Notes: generated by a model not told the origin, from the letters alone. A stretch of DNA of 64,000 bases from DASPOJ01 sp050014395 (GCA_050014395.1 JBEKDK010000004.1:16407-80406); one strand, 5' to 3'. Shown: positions 34,029 to 43,281, counted from the first letter of the stretch. Made by a program: numbers and translations.

Positions 34029-35288
34029 ATGCCATTGATGCTCGGCGAAAACGCGAAGATGGCGCTGACCACGCTGCGTGAGAACAAAATGCGCTCGTTT
34101 CTCACCGTGTTGGGAGTGGTGATCGGAATCACTGCGCTGATTTCGGTAGCCTCGATTTTGGTCGGGCTGTATCAGGATGTGGACAACATGCTGAACGACT
34201 ACGGCCCGAACACTCTTTTCGTTTGGCGATTGTCGCCCGGAATACAAACCGGTCCGCCGACGGCGGAAGAACGCTCGCGAAAGACGCTTTCTTACGACGA
34301 CGTGCTGGCCATTCGGCAATTCTGCCCTGACGTGAAGTTGGTGACCGCCAGCCTTTACCCGCGAGTGAATTTTACGGGCCCACAAACGCCCGTGAACGCT
34401 CTGTACAAAGACCGCGAAGTGGACGGCGTGGATTTCTCCGGCAATCTGGTCGAATCGGAAGACGTCTTCAATTCGCGCCCGGAGGTCGGCCGCTTTTACT
34501 CGGAGGCCGAGGACCTGCACCGCTCCGATGTCGCGGTGATCGGCTACGACGTCGCGCAAGGGCTGTTTGGACCGGGAAATCCGCTCGGCAAACAAATCAC
34601 CATCAGCGGCGTGCCCTACGAAGTGATCGGCGTATTCGGGAAACGCAAGGGGCAATTCTTCAAGGACCCGCAGGCGGATAAAGAAATCGACATTCCCTAT
34701 CGCACGTATCAGAAACACTATCCGGCCGACGACGAAAATTTCATCGGCGCCGAAGCGTACCCCGGCCGCATGGCCGAGGCCGAAGACGAAATCACGGCTG
34801 TGTTGCGGCGGCAGCGCAAGGTTCCATACGACAAGCCGGACAACTTCGGCATCTCCAGCGCGCAGCAAATTGCCGATCAGTTCCGCCAGATCACCGGATC
34901 GGTGGCGCTGCTGATTGCCGTGATCAGTTCGATCGGACTGCTGGTCGGCGGCGTGGGCGTGATGAACATCATGCTGATGTCCGTAACGCAGCGAACGCGC
35001 GAGATCGGCGTGCGCAAAGCCATCGGCGCGCGCAAACGCGACATCATTTGGCAATTTTTGACCGAGGCGATGGTGCTCACCGGCTCTGGCGGCGTGATCG
35101 GCGTGCTGTGCGGCGTCGGAATCAGTATGCTGATCAACGCGCTGGCGCCGAGCCTGCCTTCGAGCGTCCCTCTGTGGGCCGTGTTTTTGGGCACGGGCAT
35201 GTCGATGAGCGTCGGGTTGTTCTTCGGTATGTATCCCGCCGTGAAAGCCGCCCGGCTCGATCCCGTTGTTGCCCTCCGCTACGAGTAG
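34029..35288 (+). CDS. MacB-type ABC transporter permease (second)
   Basis: 419 residues, same architecture as its neighbour: TM1 'MRSFLTVLGVVIGITALISV', periplasmic core, FtsX end with 'QRTREIGVRKAIGARKRDII' and 'ASLPSSVPL'-like loops before the last TM. The two are tandem paralogs and probably form a heterodimer. No ATPase gene follows within the window. Confidence 0.88.
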   Translation: MPLMLGENAKMALTTLRENKMRSFLTVLGVVIGITALISVASILVGLYQDVDNMLNDYGPNTLFVWRLSPGIQTGPPTAEERSRKTLSYDDVLAIRQFCPDVKLVTASLYPRVNFTGPQTPVNALYKDREVDGVDFSGNLVESEDVFNSRPEVGRFYSEAEDLHRSDVAVIGYDVAQGLFGPGNPLGKQITISGVPYEVIGVFGKRKGQFFKDPQADKEIDIPYRTYQKHYPADDENFIGAEAYPGRMAEAEDEITAVLRRQRKVPYDKPDNFGISSAQQIADQFRQITGSVALLIAVISSIGLLVGGVGVMNIMLMSVTQRTREIGVRKAIGARKRDIIWQFLTEAMVLTGSGGVIGVLCGVGISMLINALAPSLPSSVPLWAVFLGTGMSMSVGLFFGMYPAVKAARLDPVVALRYE

Positions 35289-35511
35289 TGCATCCCGCCT
35301 GATCGGCCAAATGCTCGCCGTGATCCCGTAGCAGCGATCGCCGCGGCTGGGCAACCGCGATCGCACCCTCACACAGCTCGGAGATCGTTAGAACCGCGGC
35401 ATCGATAATTCGTCAATTACATTGCGCACCGTGGCGGCAGCATGTACAGTGTGCGCCGCTTCGGATGTGAGAAACGGCAGTTCTGTCCGCCGACTTTCAA
35501 AGGGGGAAACG

Positions 35512-35799
35512 ATGGTTCGAACGAGCACAATGCTTCGAGTTTTTGTTGTCATGGCTTTGCTTTGCGCTGGCGTCGCGTATTCGCAATCCGCGCCCGCGAG
35601 AAACATCGATCCAAGAATCAGTCCGAACCTCGCCGACGCTCAAACTTACATCACCGACGCTTGGAATAAGGTGGTCCTGGCGCAGAAGGTGAACAATTTC
35701 GATATGGCCGGCCACGCCGACAACGCCCGGAACGATCTGGTTCATGCGAGCAATGAACTGTATCTGGGAGCACAAGCGGCGTACGCGCACACAAAATAG
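35512..35799 (+). CDS. Small exported helical protein
   Basis: 95 residues: signal peptide ('MLRVFVVMALLCAGVAYSQS'), then about 70 residues of amphipathic helix rich in N/A/H ('NNFDMAGHADNARNDLVHAS'). ATG 35512 follows a GGGGG Shine-Dalgarno. No family recognised. Free-standing gene with a hairpin after it (35828). Confidence 0.7.
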   Translation: MVRTSTMLRVFVVMALLCAGVAYSQSAPARNIDPRISPNLADAQTYITDAWNKVVLAQKVNNFDMAGHADNARNDLVHASNELYLGAQAAYAHTK

Positions 35800-35827
35800 C
35801 TGACCGGTCGGCGCATTTCTGATTAAG

Positions 35828-35851
35828 GCCTGCCCGCTGCTGCGGGCAGGC
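35828..35851. terminator. Hairpin between convergent genes
   Basis: GCCTGCCCG pairs with CGGGCAGGC over CTGCTG, between the small exported protein gene and ilvA. Lacks a T-run. Confidence 0.55.
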
Positions 35852-35896
35852 TCGACCCCAACAAAAATGGGCGTACGGCGAGGCCCGCGGCGCGAA

Positions 35897-37105
35897 TCAG
35901 GTAATGCGCTCGAAGAGGTAGCCGGCTTCGGTGAGCGCCTTCAGCAGCACGGCCACGTGTTCGGCGCCGCGCGTTTCCATCGTGAGGTCGATGGCGGTGT
36001 CGCCGAAATTCACGCCGTAATAGGCGCGATCGTAGGCAGTCGCCACGATGTTCGTGCGATGCTCGGTGAGCACGCCGGTGAGCCGATGTAGCGCGCCGGG
36101 ATAATCGGGCAGATGAATGCGCAGGCGAATCATGCGCCCATCCTGCACCAGGCCGCGCTCGATAATGCGCGAAAGGATCGTGACGTCCAGATTGCCGCCG
36201 GAAACGATCAGCACCACTCGTTTGCCGGAAAGTTTCGTTTTGCCGTTTAGCAGAGCTGCGAGCGGGACGGCGCCCGCTCCTTCGGCGAGAATTTTCTCGC
36301 GCTCGAGAAGCAACAGAATCGCGCTGGCGATCTCTTCTTCTTCCACAGTCACAATTTCATCGACGTACTTCTGCACCAGCGGCAACGTCAGTTCGCCCGC
36401 GCGGCGCACGGCGATGCCGTCAGCCAGCGTTGTGGCCACCGGCAACGTGACCGGCTTGCCGTGCTCTACCGCTTCCTTCATTGAAGCCAGGCGCGCGGTT
36501 TGCACGCCGATCACGCGAATCGATGGGCGCGCGTGTTTCAGCACGCAGGCCACGCCGCTGATCAGCCCGCCGCCGCCAATGGCGGTGACGACGGCTTCGA
36601 TATCCGGCTGCTGCTCGAACAACTCAATACCCAGCGAGCCTTGGCCCGCGATCACCGCGAGATCGTCGAACGGATGAATCAGCGTGAGGTTGTTCTCTTT
36701 CGATCGGCGCAGCGCTTCGTCGAAGGCTTCGTCGTAATTCGCGCCGTGCAGCAGCACTTCGGCGCCATAGCGCCGCGTGGCCATCACTTTGTTCAACGGC
36801 GTCGCCAGCGGCATGCAGATTTCCGCCGGAATTCCCCGCCGCGTGGCGTGATAGGAGACCGCCTGCGCGTGATTGCCTGCCGAAGCCGCGATCAGGCCGC
36901 GCCGGCGCTCGTCCTCGGTAAGCGTGAGGATGCGATTCAGTGCGCCGCGCTCCTTGTAGGAACCGGTACGCTGCAAATTTTCGAGCTTCAGAAAAACGTC
37001 GTTGCCGGTCATCTCGGAAAATGTTTCCGAGCGGGCGCAGGGCGTCACCAGAATCGAATCCCGGATCCGGCCGCGTGCTTGCTTGATGTCTTCGACCTTT
37101 AGCAT
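35897..37105 (-). CDS. ilvA: Threonine dehydratase (threonine ammonia-lyase) with ACT domain
   Basis: 402 residues. PLP lysine K51 in 'TGSYKERGAL', 'SAGNHAQAVSY', glycine loop 'IGGGGLISG'; C-terminal ACT domain about 325-402 ('RLRIHLPDYPGALHRLTGVL'). Length and single ACT domain fit the short TdcB/IlvA-type enzyme making 2-oxobutyrate for isoleucine. It sits in a row glnB - met8 - ilvA on one strand (29 nt after met8). Confidence 0.9.
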   Translation of the reverse strand: MLKVEDIKQARGRIRDSILVTPCARSETFSEMTGNDVFLKLENLQRTGSYKERGALNRILTLTEDERRRGLIAASAGNHAQAVSYHATRRGIPAEICMPLATPLNKVMATRRYGAEVLLHGANYDEAFDEALRRSKENNLTLIHPFDDLAVIAGQGSLGIELFEQQPDIEAVVTAIGGGGLISGVACVLKHARPSIRVIGVQTARLASMKEAVEHGKPVTLPVATTLADGIAVRRAGELTLPLVQKYVDEIVTVEEEEIASAILLLLEREKILAEGAGAVPLAALLNGKTKLSGKRVVLIVSGGNLDVTILSRIIERGLVQDGRMIRLRIHLPDYPGALHRLTGVLTEHRTNIVATAYDRAYYGVNFGDTAIDLTMETRGAEHVAVLLKALTEAGYLFERIT

Positions 37106-37134
37106 GAAGTCACTTTCTCGTATCGCCGGCGAAT

Positions 37135-37740
37135 CTAGCGACGGCCGCGGAAAGTTTTGAAACCCGCGGCGCTCGCCTGGCGATGAAGAATCTTACGCTT
37201 TTTCGCCGGATCGAGCGCGCGGCGCAAAATATCGGTGCGATCGCGCCCAAGGCGTTTCACCCACGCGCCGTATTCGGGACCGAAACGCTGCGCAAGCTCG
37301 GCGCGCAAGCGCGCGGCCAGCGAAGGGCTTAACCCGCCGGTCGAAATCGCGATTTGCAGCGAGCCGCGGCGCACCACCGCCGGATAATAAAAATCGCAAT
37401 TCGGCGGATCGTCCACCGCGTTGCACAGAACACCGGCGCGGCGCGCTTGGCGAAAAATGTCGCGGTGAAGCGCAGCGGACGACGTCGCGGCAATTACCAG
37501 AAACGCACCGCCCAGATCGCCGGGGAGATACGCGCGTTTGCGCCAAACGATTTGCTTGCCGCGGGCCCAGCGGCGAATTCTGCCCGTGGCTTCGGGCGCC
37601 ACAACTGTGACGCGCGCTCCGGCGCGCAACAGGCTATCGATCTTCGATTCCGCGATCGCGCCAGCGCCAACCACCAGGCACCGTCGTCCCGTCAATTTCA
37701 AGAACAGCGGGAACAGGTCGGGCGCTGCGCCGCGCTTCAC
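37135..37740 (-). CDS. Precorrin-2 dehydrogenase / sirohydrochlorin ferrochelatase (Met8/CysG-N type)
   Basis: 201 residues. N-terminal NAD-binding 'RCLVVGAGAIAESKIDSLLR', 'VTVVAPEA', then 'NAVDDPPNCDFYYPAVVRRG' and 'IAISTGGLSPSLAARLR', all hallmarks of Met8/CysG N-terminal part. Converts precorrin-2 to siroheme together with cobA at 31618. GTG 37740 overlaps the glnB stop (GTGA), so siroheme synthesis is coupled to the PII gene. The C-terminal methyltransferase of full CysG is absent, being supplied by separate cobA. Confidence 0.9.
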   Translation of the reverse strand: MKRGAAPDLFPLFLKLTGRRCLVVGAGAIAESKIDSLLRAGARVTVVAPEATGRIRRWARGKQIVWRKRAYLPGDLGGAFLVIAATSSAALHRDIFRQARRAGVLCNAVDDPPNCDFYYPAVVRRGSLQIAISTGGLSPSLAARLRAELAQRFGPEYGAWVKRLGRDRTDILRRALDPAKKRKILHRQASAAGFKTFRGRR

Positions 37741-38075
37741 AGAGCGGCTTCCCCGCGGTCGTCATTGCGGATGCGAATCACTTCCTCGAGATTGGAAACG
37801 AATATCTTGCCGTCGCCGATGCGCCCGGTGCGCGCCGCCGCCGAAAGCGTGCGGACCACTTCGTCCACGCGCGCATCCGCGATGACGATTTCCAGCTTCA
37901 CCTTCGGCAGCAGGTCCACGTTATATTCCCGGCCGCGATAGACCTCGCGGTGGCCTTTTTGCCGGCCGTGCCCGCGAACTTCCGAAGCCGTCATGCCTTC
38001 GACGCCGATCGCGATCAAGGCCTCTTTGACCGAATCCAATTTCGACGGCTGAATGATCGCTTCAATTTTTTTCAT
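37737..38075 (-). CDS. glnB: PII nitrogen regulatory protein
   Basis: 112 residues, full-length PII: 'MKKIEAIIQPSKLDSVKEAL', T-loop with uridylylation Tyr51 in 'REYNVDLLPK', 'VRTLSAAARTGRIGDGKIFV'. Senses 2-oxoglutarate/glutamine and ATP/ADP and controls glutamine synthetase adenylylation; glnA with the target Tyr is 2 kb away. ATP-binding 'GRQKGH' kept. Confidence 0.95.
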   Translation of the reverse strand: MKKIEAIIQPSKLDSVKEALIAIGVEGMTASEVRGHGRQKGHREVYRGREYNVDLLPKVKLEIVIADARVDEVVRTLSAAARTGRIGDGKIFVSNLEEVIRIRNDDRGEAAL

Positions 38076-38407
38076 GCGTCACATCCCTTTCTTTTCTCAG
38101 GCTTGGGCCGCCCGAGCGTGCTGCGATGCGGGGCATGCCGATTGCGCCGCGCCAACGGCGGCGAAACGCTTCTGAACTCCACGAACTTGATGAAACTGAT
38201 GAACTTAGTTGAGCCCGCCACTGGGAACGTCTAAAACCAAGAATTTTGCATCCGCCCAATTGAAATTTTCCGTTTCCCATCTAAAAGAGTCAAGCGTAGA
38301 GTCGATCACCTTAATGAATTCTAAACAAGATTCAAACGAAATATAAACAGGGGCCATAAGAAACAAGGGTGGAGTCGGTGCCTTCAATATCATATAAATA
38401 GGAGACG
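38076..38407. other. Divergent glnB / porin gap
   Basis: 332 nt without a gene. The right half (38230-38400) is clearly AT-richer than the surroundings, as expected of promoter DNA, with TATAAA at 38343 and AGGAGA before the porin ATG. A purine-rich stretch of GATGAA-type repeats lies at 38185-38215. I looked for a sigma54 -24/-12 element and found none convincing. Confidence 0.5.
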
Positions 38408-39934
38408 ATGAAAACTATGCGCATTAAGATTCTTCTAGTATCCGGTCTATTGCTGATTGCGTCCACCGTTGTACGGGGCCAGGCTACGGCCCCGGCAACA
38501 ACGGACTCGAGTTCCCCGGCGACTGCGGCGCAAACGCCGGCCGCAACCCCCGCAGCGACGCCGGATTCAAGCTCCACGGCGCCCGCGGCGCAAAGTCCCG
38601 CCGCGACGCCCGCAGCGGCGCCAACGGCGCCGCCGACGTGGTCTGCGGGGCCGATCGACTTCGCCGGCGAGATCGACGGCTACTATACCTTTAATACGAA
38701 TCATCCGGACGGCGTTTTTGGAAACACGTCCGGGACATACAGCACGTACAATAACAACAATCTTTACAACTTCAACTCCAAAGCCAACCAGTTCGATTTG
38801 AATTTCGCCAAGCTGGCGATGTCGCACGCGCCGGACCCGGTCGGCTTCGAGTTGGACTTCGGATTTGGGCGCACAGTGCAAACGGTCAATTTTTCCGAGC
38901 AGCCCAACGGCTTCCAGTACGTGGAGCAAGCGTACTTGGAATGGAAGCCGGCCAAGGCCAAGGGGTTCGAGTTGGACTTCGGGAAATTCGCGACGAGCGC
39001 CGGCGCGGAAGTGATCGAGACGTACAACAACTGGAACTATTCGCGCTCGCTGCTTTTCACATGGGCGATCCCGTATTACCACATGGGCGTGCGGACGTCC
39101 TTTCCGATCGGAAAACACTGGACCGCCGGAGTGCAGGTGGTCAACGGCTGGAACAACGTTTCGACGACTGTGAACAGCGGCAAGACGCTCGGATTCGTCG
39201 CGGCCCTTACGACAGCCAAGGCCACGTGGAACATCAACTACTACACCGGCCCGGGGAATGCCGGCTCGAACAGCGGCTGGCTGAACTTGATCGATACCAC
39301 GCTGTTGCTGACGCCAACGGGTAAGCTCGCTAAGCTCAACGCGTACATCAACTACGATTACGACCGGCACGGCTTCGGCACATCCCAGGGTTTCGCAATG
39401 CCGGCAGTTTCCTGGTACGGCATCGCCGGCGCGCTCCACGAACAATTGACTGGGAAGTTTGCTCTCGCACAGCGCTTTGAATGGTTCGACGACGCAAACG
39501 GATTCGACCTTTCGAGCGCCCTGCCGCCCGCTGTCGCCGGCGACGCGGTACCGCAACAGGTGAAGGAAATCACGATCACGGCGGAATACAAGCTGCTCGA
39601 AGGTCTGCTGTGGCGGCTGGAATACCGGCGAGACTGGTCCACGTATCCGATGTTCTTGCGTGGCGCGTTCCCCCAACAAGCTGATTTCTGCAATTACAAC
39701 GTCGACTTCGACGACGGTTGCGCCAATCAGGAACCCGACGAAGGTGGCATCGTGAAGGCGCCCGATACTGGCTCGGGGTTGATGAACACCGTCAACCCGC
39801 TGGCCACGGTGGCGCCCGGCGCCGAATTCCCCTCCGTGCTCAGCCCGAACAACCCGGCGGGCCTGTACGGCTTCTCGAAATCGCAGAACACGATCACCAT
39901 CGGTCTGATCGCGTTCTTCGGCCCCAAGCGGTAG
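38408..39934 (+). CDS. Outer-membrane beta-barrel porin (OmpL-like, BBP2 type)
   Basis: 508 residues. Signal peptide to about residue 25 ('LLVSGLLLIASTVVRG'), an Ala/Pro/Thr linker (about 26-78), then a barrel with 'GEIDGYYTFNTNHPDG', 'FDLNFAKLAMSH', 'YLEWKPAKAKGFELDFGKFA', 'YYHMGVRTSFPIGKHWT', ending in 'TITIGLIAFFGPKR'. This is the 'putative beta-barrel porin-2, OmpL-like' pattern. It lies between glnB and glnA, so uptake of a nitrogen compound is possible. Paralogous in role, not in sequence, to the porin at 4702. Confidence 0.8.
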   Translation: MKTMRIKILLVSGLLLIASTVVRGQATAPATTDSSSPATAAQTPAATPAATPDSSSTAPAAQSPAATPAAAPTAPPTWSAGPIDFAGEIDGYYTFNTNHPDGVFGNTSGTYSTYNNNNLYNFNSKANQFDLNFAKLAMSHAPDPVGFELDFGFGRTVQTVNFSEQPNGFQYVEQAYLEWKPAKAKGFELDFGKFATSAGAEVIETYNNWNYSRSLLFTWAIPYYHMGVRTSFPIGKHWTAGVQVVNGWNNVSTTVNSGKTLGFVAALTTAKATWNINYYTGPGNAGSNSGWLNLIDTTLLLTPTGKLAKLNAYINYDYDRHGFGTSQGFAMPAVSWYGIAGALHEQLTGKFALAQRFEWFDDANGFDLSSALPPAVAGDAVPQQVKEITITAEYKLLEGLLWRLEYRRDWSTYPMFLRGAFPQQADFCNYNVDFDDGCANQEPDEGGIVKAPDTGSGLMNTVNPLATVAPGAEFPSVLSPNNPAGLYGFSKSQNTITIGLIAFFGPKR

Positions 39935-40024
39935 AGCGAGGCGGTCCGCTGACAAGGGACGAGAGCGTTACAAGTGATGATGGAGACCTAGATTGAATTG
40001 CGAGTGATTGTGTGGATGGCCGGG

Positions 40025-40061
40025 AGCTCCCGGTCGCCGTCGGCAGCGGCGGCCGGGAGCT
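40025..40061 (+). terminator. Strong hairpin after the porin gene
   Basis: A 15-bp stem with one G-T wobble (arms 40025-40039, 40047-40061; 7-nt loop) followed by TTGG. It separates the porin from glnA, in a 348-nt gap that otherwise holds the glnA promoter. Confidence 0.6.
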
Positions 40062-40145
40062 TTGGCCGGCCCTGGCGCACATTGGAGAACTGGTGGGCGC
40101 CAAGTAACTCCGAAACGGCGCGCGGCGGGTGCGAAGCGCTGACGG

Positions 40146-40175
40146 TTGCGCAAAACGGGCGTGGCCCTGTATGAT
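40146..40175 (+). promoter_or_regulatory. Candidate sigma70-type promoter of glnA
   Basis: TTGCGC (40146-40151), 18-nt spacer, TATGAT (40170-40175), about 100 nt before the glnA start. A long leader with AAGGAGC-type Shine-Dalgarno follows. Confidence 0.45.
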
Positions 40176-40282
40176 TCCGAGTTTCATGAAGCTTGGCAAG
40201 ACGCGTCAGCGCGCAAGGCGATCCCACCGAGAGACGCACATGGATTTCTGTTGTGGAATATCATTTCATCTAAGGAGCTCAA

Positions 40283-41692
40283 ATGAATGCTAAGGAGTTG
40301 TTGGAGTTCGTAACCAAGAACGACATCAAGCAAGTGGATTTGCGCTTCATCGACCTGCCGGGCGTCCAGCAGCACGTCAGCTATCCGATCGCCGAACTGA
40401 ACAAGGGATCTCTCGAAGATGGCTTTGGCTTCGATGGATCGAGCATTCGCGGCTGGCAAGCCATCAACGAAAGCGACATGCTCTTGATTCCGGACCCGGA
40501 AACGGCGTTCATCGACCCATTCTGCAACGTCAAGACCATCGTCTTGATCTGCGACGCGATCGACCCCGTCACCCGCCAGCCTTACGGACGCGACGCCCGC
40601 TGGGTGGCGCGCAAGGCCGAGCTGTACCTGAAGAACAGTCACCTGGGCGACACGGCGTACTTCGGCGCCGAATCCGAATTCTTCATCTTCGATAGCATTC
40701 GCTTCGACACGGACCACCAGCACAGCTATTACTTCATCGACTCCGACGAAGGCCGCTGGAATTCCGGCAAAGAAGGCCCGAACCTGGGATACCGGCCGCG
40801 CTACAAGGAAGGCTACTTCCCCGTCCCGCCAACCGATCAATTCCAGAATCTGCGCAGCGAAATCGTGCAGACGATGTTGGCCTGCGGTCTGGATATCGAG
40901 TGTCATCACCACGAAGTCGCCACCGGCGGACAATGCGAAATCGATCAGCGCTTCAACACGCTGGTGAAATCGGCCGACGGCATGACACTCTATAAGTACA
41001 TCATCCGCAACGTCGCGTTTAAGTACGGCAAGACCGTCACCTTCATGCCCAAGCCGCTGTTCGCCGATAACGGCAGCGGAATGCACACGCACCAGAGCAT
41101 TTGGAAAGACGGCAAGCCGCTGTTCGCCGGAGACCGCTACGCCGGACTTTCCGAAATGGCGCTGCACTACACCGGCGGGCTGCTGAAGCACGCGCGCGCG
41201 CTTTCCGCGATCATTGCTCCGACGACCAACAGCTACAAGCGCTTGGTGCCCGGTTACGAAGCGCCGGTGAACCTGGCGTATTCGCGCCGCAACCGCTCGG
41301 CCGCGTGCCGCATCCCGATGTATTCCAACAGCCCGAAGGCCAAGCGCGTTGAGTTCCGTCCGCCCGACCCGGCCGCCAATCCGTATCTGGCGTTCGCGGC
41401 CATGCTGATGGCCGGCTTGGACGGCGTGCTGAATAAGGTGAATCCCGGCGAGCCTCTGGACAAGGACATCTACGATCTGTCGCCTGAGGAGTTGAAGGCC
41501 GTGCCGTCGATGCCGGGCTCGCTGGAAGAAGCGCTCTCCTGCCTCGAGGCCGACCACGAATTCCTGCTCAAGGGCGACGTCTTCTCCGAGGACCTGATCG
41601 AAACCTACATCAACTACAAGCGCAAGAACGAAGCCGACGCCGTGCGCATGCGCCCGCATCCGTACGAATTCCACCTCTACTACGACATTTAG
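40283..41692 (+). CDS. glnA: Glutamine synthetase type I
   Basis: 469 residues, full bacterial GSI-beta. 'GFGFDGSSIRGWQ' near the N-terminus, 'FFGAESEFF'-type metal site, 'NGSGMHTHQS', 'KRLVPGYEAPVNLAYS' and 'RVEFRPPDPAANPYL'. The adenylylation site Tyr397 is present ('KDIYDLSPEE'), so activity should be controlled by GlnE and PII, whose gene is near. AAGGAG about 11 nt before ATG 40283. Confidence 0.97.
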   Translation: MNAKELLEFVTKNDIKQVDLRFIDLPGVQQHVSYPIAELNKGSLEDGFGFDGSSIRGWQAINESDMLLIPDPETAFIDPFCNVKTIVLICDAIDPVTRQPYGRDARWVARKAELYLKNSHLGDTAYFGAESEFFIFDSIRFDTDHQHSYYFIDSDEGRWNSGKEGPNLGYRPRYKEGYFPVPPTDQFQNLRSEIVQTMLACGLDIECHHHEVATGGQCEIDQRFNTLVKSADGMTLYKYIIRNVAFKYGKTVTFMPKPLFADNGSGMHTHQSIWKDGKPLFAGDRYAGLSEMALHYTGGLLKHARALSAIIAPTTNSYKRLVPGYEAPVNLAYSRRNRSAACRIPMYSNSPKAKRVEFRPPDPAANPYLAFAAMLMAGLDGVLNKVNPGEPLDKDIYDLSPEELKAVPSMPGSLEEALSCLEADHEFLLKGDVFSEDLIETYINYKRKNEADAVRMRPHPYEFHLYYDI

Positions 41693-41731
41693 TCGTCCAG
41701 TCGTAGCTGTGGACATCGAAGCGAAAACCGA

Positions 41732-41760
41732 ACGGGCCGGCGATCAAATCGCCGGCTCGT
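41732..41760 (+). terminator. Terminator hairpin after glnA
   Basis: ACGGGCCGGCGAT pairs with ATCGCCGGCTCGT (one mismatch) around CAA, then TTTCGCG. It also lies at the 3' side of the convergent urease operon. Confidence 0.65.
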
Positions 41761-41798
41761 TTCGCGTCTGAGTCTCGCACCCGATCAAACTTAAGGAA

Positions 41799-42599
41799 TC
41801 AATATTTTCTGAGGTCGAACGGCGGCAGAGCCAGCAAAGAGCGGCGCGCGGCGGCCCACAGCGCGGACGTGGCTGCGGCCAGATCGCCGGCAGTGGCGGT
41901 GAGATAGCGGACGACGCAACCGCCGCTGCCTAGAAGGCTGGCTCCGGCGCGCAGATGCGGCATGGTAGCTAGCGTCGCGTGCGTGGCGTCGGTGACGGAT
42001 TGCCAATTCTCGAAGCCATCGGCGAGCATCACCAGTGAAGCCACATAGCCGAATCCTTCCGCGATGCCGAGACTTGTTGGGCGCAAATCGCTCGCTCCCG
42101 GACTCTTCGGCGCATCGGCCTGCGAGCCGCGCGGTGCGGGCGCGATTTTCGTTCGGCTGAGATATAACGGCGCGCCGTCGCAAAACACACGCGTCTCCGA
42201 ATCGAATTCACGGGAGGCCCAGGCTTCGCCGTGCGCCAATCGCCCGGCGGCGAACGCATCGAACAGAATTGCGCGGCTGCCGCGTCCCAATTCCACTGAC
42301 AATCGCTGCCTGAATCGCGAATCCGCGTGCGGGATTACGTGATCCGGCACGAATTCCAGCGTCGCACCAGCGCCCACTTCAATCCACGTTTCCTGCACGC
42401 TCGGCTCGCCAAGTGAGCGATAGACGCGCGTGGCCGAAGGAGTGGAAAGGCACGCATGCGTTCCGGGATCGAGCACCACTCTTGACAAGAGACGATCGCC
42501 GCCGAGAATTCCGCCCGTGGGATTGAGCAGCAGCATGTAGGCCGCGCCGTCGTCCATCGCAATCGCGGTCTGCGCCTGCAGCGGCAGCGTGTAACGCAA
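41799..42599 (-). CDS. ureD: Urease accessory protein UreD (start uncertain)
   Basis: UreD/UreH: 'LLNPTGGILGGDRLLSRVVL', 'TPSATRVYRS', 'TLEFVPDHVIPHADSRF'. It helps UreFG deliver nickel to urease. The first normal start codon is TTG 42599, yet UreD-like sequence continues upstream in frame ('GFLSLRFKNDGGRTVVSR', to about 42650), into the end of ureG, with no ATG, GTG or TTG in that frame; CTG codons at 42647 and 42641 are the only candidates. Either a CTG start, coupled translation from ureG, or a sequencing error. Last gene of the urease operon. Confidence 0.85.
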   Translation of the reverse strand: MRYTLPLQAQTAIAMDDGAAYMLLLNPTGGILGGDRLLSRVVLDPGTHACLSTPSATRVYRSLGEPSVQETWIEVGAGATLEFVPDHVIPHADSRFRQRLSVELGRGSRAILFDAFAAGRLAHGEAWASREFDSETRVFCDGAPLYLSRTKIAPAPRGSQADAPKSPGASDLRPTSLGIAEGFGYVASLVMLADGFENWQSVTDATHATLATMPHLRAGASLLGSGGCVVRYLTATAGDLAAATSALWAAARRSLLALPPFDLRKY

Positions 42600-42669
42600 G
42601 CGGCTGACGACGGTGCGTCCGCCATCGTTCTTGAAACGCAGGCTCAGGAACCCATCGCGCCCGGCGCGT

Positions 42670-43281
42670 TCAAGACTCGAAGAGAAGTTCGCGCCTGACC
42701 CAGCTGACGACTGTGTCCACGCCTGTCCCGTCTTTGAGGTTGGTGAAGACGTATGGCCTTTCCCCGCGCACGCGTTTGGCGTCGCGATCCATCACTTCCA
42801 GGCTCGCGCCAACGTACGGCGCAAGATCGATCTTATTGATGACGAGCAATCCCGACGTTGTGATGCCCGGCCCGCCCTTGCGCGGGATTTTGTCGCCCTC
42901 CGCCACGTCGATCACGTAGATCGTCGCGTCCACCAGCTCTGGGCTAAACGTCGCTGCCAGATTGTCGCCGCCACTTTCGATGAACAAAATTTGCAGGCCG
43001 GGAAAGCGCTGGAACATTAGCCGCGCTGCCTCAAGATTCACCGAAGCATCTTCGCGAATCGCTGTGTGCGGGCAGCCGCCGGTTTCTACGCCGACGATGC
43101 GCTCGGCCGGCAGCACGCCGCGGCGCGTCAAAAATTCGGCGTCCTCGCGCGTGTAAATGTCGTTGGTGATCACCGCCAAATCGTATTGCGGCTGCAACCG
43201 TCGGCAGAGCGATTCCACCAGCGCGGTTTTCCCCGAGCCCACCGGCCCGCCGATCCCGATGCGCACTGGAACTTGCGTCAT
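42670..43281 (-). CDS. ureG: Urease accessory GTPase UreG
   Basis: 203 residues. P-loop 'GGPVGSGKTALVE', 'AVITNDIYTREDAEFL', metal site 'GVETGGCPHTAIREDAS' (CPH), 'FIESGGDNL', G4 'INKIDLA'. GTP-driven nickel insertion with UreD, UreF and UreE. ATG 43281 overlaps the ureF stop by 4 nt (ATGA). Confidence 0.96.
   Translation of the reverse strand: MTQVPVRIGIGGPVGSGKTALVESLCRRLQPQYDLAVITNDIYTREDAEFLTRRGVLPAERIVGVETGGCPHTAIREDASVNLEAARLMFQRFPGLQILFIESGGDNLAATFSPELVDATIYVIDVAEGDKIPRKGGPGITTSGLLVINKIDLAPYVGASLEVMDRDAKRVRGERPYVFTNLKDGTGVDTVVSWVRRELLFES

Noticed and set aside
33525..35372. 615-codon antisense frame over the two permease genes
   Set aside because: Arg/His/Gln-rich composition typical of antisense reading of high-GC genes; both sense genes have clear family motifs.
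40062..40282. Sigma54 promoter for glnA
   Set aside because: No TGGC-N8-TTGC-like element at the right spacing; a sigma70-type site fits better.
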